Of a stretch of DNA of 64,000 nt, positions 60,481-64,000 are shown one piece after another; the first letter of the stretch is position 1, and every line of letters begins with the position of its first letter. This stretch comes from Nymphaea colorata (Eukaryota > Streptophyta > Magnoliopsida > Nymphaeales > Nymphaeaceae), in the NCBI RefSeq assembly GCF_008831285.2, contig NC_045145.1, forward strand, positions 1,426,001 through 1,490,000. Direction: 5' to 3'. The position numbers and the translations under genes were made by a program. The notes beneath the pieces were generated by a model, which was given only the letters and a program-made list of their open reading frames with translations, searched no databases and had not been told where the DNA came from.

Positions 60481-61825
60481 CAAAGCAAGAACTGATGATA
60501 AAGACGAGGCTGCTGCCGAAAATAATAGTTGACTTGTAGACTTAGGCACTCCCCTCATAAAAATCAAGTTCAGTGAGTGCGTCCATTTAATTAGCTCCAC
60601 CACCACATGATTGTCTTGCCAGTGGTGGAGGATAGATCCAACCGTTGTCTGGGGTAATCAGCATTTTTTGAACATTTTATGGCAAGTTTACAACAAAATA
60701 TCAAAGATTGCTAGCCGCAAACACCTTGATTTTCCTTAATTCTGATCAATTTCTTATCTGATTAAATTGTCAACTCTATTTAGGACCCATTTAGGTCAAA
60801 TTTCAGAAGTTTAGACTCAAGCACAGCCCAAATCTAGACATATTTTGTAATTCATATCCACATTCAGACAGGGATTCAGTCCAAAAAATCATACAGAGAC
60901 TGAAAAGGAGACCCTAGACCCATATCTGGATCCAAATCCCAGCTGTAAATCAAAATCAGATCCCTAGACCCATATTTGGATCCAACTGCCACCTCTAGAT
61001 TGCATAAGAGCCCTCCGTCCATATCTAGATCCACCTAGTCTAGATTGAAGAGCCTTGGATTCATATTTGATCCAATCCAAGATCTAAAGAAAAAATGGAT
61101 CCATAGATCCATATCTAGAACCAAATTTAAGATCCACATACAAAATTGAGCCTTAGGTCTGAATCCAAATCTCTGCTCTAGATCAAAAATTGTGCCAAAT
61201 TCAGATTGAAAACTTAGCATTAGATCCAAAAATATAGCCTATATCCAAAAACCCGACACAAGATCCAAAAATAGAGTCAAACCAATTTTTTATCCAAATA
61301 TAAAAAACCAAGCCCGAGAACCAACCTCCAGCATGATATTTCAAGTTGGATCCCCGAGCACGCGCACAAACTCCCCTCACCTTCGGTCTCAATTTCGCTT
61401 TATAAAATCTAAAACTGGACTAAAAAACAAATCCAATCCATAATTCAGGCCTTTAACATCGACCTAAACCCTTCCAGGTTTGGGAAAAATTGATTCAGAT
61501 TCAAGAAGACCCAAAATTGTCAAAACCAGAGCCAAATTCATTTTACAAAAAGGCCATTTTGTCCTTAGAAAAATAATAAATTTTCACTTTTTTTTTAATT
61601 TTAACCATGCTGCTGGGACTCATGTGGGGCCTACCTAGGGTGGCAGGACCAAATACCCACCTCACTGACTCAATAAACTTCAAGCCAATGAGGAGGCATT
61701 TAACTCCCCAAGGACAGATTCGGCAGTAATCAGCATGCTACTGGGAGAGAGCGTTTTGTGCCTAGTAGAGTGCTCTCGCCAAGAGGCCCGTGCCATGCTC
61801 AGCACAGAAGGGCGCTAGGAGGCCT
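60481..61825. repeat. GATCCATATC-rich degenerate repeat, otherwise gene-free, block B
   Basis: Equivalent of 26110-27460. Confidence 0.55.
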
Positions 61826-63160
61826 AACTTGTTAATCCTAGTTTCCATCCATGAAAGAGAATTTCAAACTTAAAATCTCTCTTTTAATTTCTCTATTTCT
61901 CTCTCAGGTTTCTCTCTCTTTGATTTCTCTCTCTCGTTTTAGCTCTCTCTTTCTCTATCTCTTTCCAAAAATTATCTTTTTCTCTTTTTTCTCCCTCTTC
62001 AGTTCTCTCTCTCCCTTTTTAAAATCTTTTTCTCTCTCTTTCTTTCTTTTATTGCTTCTCTTTTAATATCTCTTTTTCTCTTTTTTCTTTTTTCTTTCTC
62101 TCTTCGATTTCTCTCTCTCTCCTCCCCTGCCCTTACCAAGTGATGTGTAGACTACAGCCGGGTTAGGTGGCGTGCTATAACCATGGCTTCAGTTTGATTC
62201 TTGGAGGGTCTTATCCTAAAGGTATTGAGGAGTAGTGTTGATCTTGGCATTAGAGATGCCATTATGAGGTCAAATGGACCGGTTCTTGTCCACCTCAATG
62301 GACCGGTTCTTGTCCACCTTCTTCTCCCCTCTCCTCTATCTCCCCTCCCTTTAGACTTCTCTCTCTCCCTCTTTATATATATATATATATGTATATAGTC
62401 CCATTTTGCTTCACCCAAAATCTGTCAACTTCACCAAGGCCAATATTAAGGTGCAGTAACCATGATGGTTATCAGACTACACTTGACTTGATAGCATACC
62501 CATTTTCGATTTTATATGTATGTTGTGGTATGAATGACTTATCTAATTTTCTTTTCAACCATAGAGAACTCTTTTTTTTTTCATTTAACATGCATATTCA
62601 CTATGCATTTATAGGATTCACGGATACCCTCACATCCACTTCTTTAAAAAACCTAAGCAAAATAAAATCGAGCCCTAATAATGTGGTAACTGAGTTAGGC
62701 AAAAACCTTAACTTACATCATTATACAAAATTTCTAAAACAATTTAAAATCTTTACCATACAGAATAATGCTTAAATGAATGTGGAAATGCACCAAGAAT
62801 GAACAACGCACCAGAAAAACTAAGCCTCATACTGATGGCTGGTGGACCCTTTTCCACTTTGCAAAACAAATTCCCATTGGTGAACCAAAAGAAATTTTGG
62901 GATGCAAAATATGCGGCACTAGTGGTGAGAAATTTCTTCATCAAAAACGAGCTTGTAAGGTAGGTAAATGCAACACATACGATATTGTTTTTTAATTTCA
63001 TGTCATTATGGATATAAAAGTCTTGACCAAGATCATTATACAATTTGATCTATAAACTAGTTGCTAAGTTGATGCCTGAGAGAATGAAGATTGTTTTAGC
63101 ACAATTATTGGCTCAGAACAAGGGCATCTGATCTCTCGAGTAGATTTATTCACCAACCAT
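61826..63160. repeat. Composite repeat copy 2, block B
   Basis: Equivalent of 27462-28775. An 18-bp unit (AATGGACCGGTTCTTGTC-like) is tandemly doubled at 62273-62309, not so in block A. (TA)n at 62374-62390. Confidence 0.7.
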
Positions 63161-64000
63161 GCACATTGCACTTGAAGCGGTCAACAGCTTGGATAAGGGC
63201 ATATAGAGCAAATTTTTCTCCTCAAATTAGATATTCCAAAAGCCAATGGCAAAGATGGTCTTTACTGCACTTTGGTCTTTCTTTTTTTGGATCCTGTGAA
63301 GATTGGGTGAGGAAAATTATTACTTATGTTTCTACTGCTTCCTTAGTTGTCACCTTTAAGAAGGGAGGGAACCACTTTTTGTTGCCATGGAGGCCGATGA
63401 CAAACACACCCTCTCTCTCCACTTTTGTTTACTATCGTTATGCTGTGAATGTTTTATCTAGAAACCTCCAATGGCGAGTTTTATAGGGCAGGAAGCCCCT
63501 AAAATGACTTTCTTAATTTACTTCTAACCTGGGGCGCTTCTTCTCTGCAAATGACATCCTTTTATTTTTTTGGGCTGTTGTGAAAATCCACTTCTTGTTT
63601 ATACCAAGTTTTACCTGATTTCAATTCCAAAGCAGGTCTGACTATAAATTCATTTCATTTTTTTATTCATTTTAATGTTCTTGGCAACACAATGGTCATT
63701 GCAAACCAATTTTATTGACAGTTGTCTAAACTTTGCCTAACTTATTTGGGTTCCATTGTTGGTATTCTCACCCCTGACTTTGTGAGAAGCTTTGTAGAAG
63801 GGTGGACCATCCACTTACTTATATGAGAAGCATGTTCTGCAGCAAGTGGTGGGTTATTGGGTGAGAGCATTTAGACTTCCACTTATTGTACCGAACTTTA
63901 TAGAGAAGAAATTGTCATTTTATTTGGGGGGATTCTCATCATATTAAGAAACATCACTTACTTAGTTGGAAGTCTGCTTGCTCCGATACAAGAAGGTGGT
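63161..64000 (+). mobile_element. LINE reverse-transcriptase remnant, block B copy 2, cut by window edge
   Basis: Equivalent of 28776-29615; reads LHFGLSFFGSCEDWVRKI and KKGGNHFLLP, then SWKSACSPIQEGG at the edge. Confidence 0.7.

Overview
This window is nuclear DNA of a flowering plant. The evidence is a cluster of CC-NB-ARC-LRR (CNL) disease-resistance gene copies, the plant telomere motif TTTAGGG, and many remnants of Ty1/copia, LINE and small terminal-inverted-repeat transposons. The species cannot be named from sequence alone. No tRNA, rRNA, CRISPR array or bacterial-style operon was seen, and no gene looks fully intact. Percent identities below are by-eye impressions; no alignment was run. 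LAYOUT. 1-2743: the 3' end of one CNL (NLR-0) followed head-to-tail by a second, broken CNL (NLR-1), both on the + strand. This block is an inverted copy of 34218-36960. 2744-6169: LINE ORF1-like remnants and GATTCAG-rich repeats. 6170-10424: NLR-A (- strand), with a transposon inserted between its CC and NB-ARC parts. 10425-12666: intergenic sequence with microsatellites and a small DNA transposon. 12667-30600: LINE remnants, a 5'-truncated copia element fused to an ARM-repeat gene fragment, a reversed copia remnant and several MITE-like elements. 30600-32290: intergenic, ending in a decayed LRR scrap. 32674-36292: NLR-C (-). 36741-41655: NLR-B (-), lacking its 5' end. 42478-64000: a second copy of the 12667-29615 block. 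HOW THE COPIES RELATE. Two events explain most of the window. One is a direct segmental duplication (6170-10217 plus 12667-29615 matches 37611-41655 plus 42478-64000), offset by about 31 kb. The other is the inverted duplication of the NLR-B 3' end / NLR-C 5' part at the left edge. Disabling mutations are shared between copies: a CC frameshift in all four, a P-loop stop in NLR-1 and NLR-C, and a P-loop Thr-to-Met change plus a transposon insertion in NLR-A and NLR-B. Decay therefore began before the last duplications, and pseudogenes were copied with the block. Around a 100-N gap (51383-51482), about 4.5 kb is present twice more; this looks like an unmerged contig overlap rather than biology. 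MOST INTERESTING POINTS. A short-TIR transposon carries an exon of a lung-seven-transmembrane-receptor-like gene and supplies an in-frame ATG to one NB-ARC; its empty site is preserved in NLR-1 and NLR-C. NLR-A has a perfect 72-bp in-frame duplication of its P-loop. TTTAGGG arrays lie 9 bp upstream of two CNL start codons.
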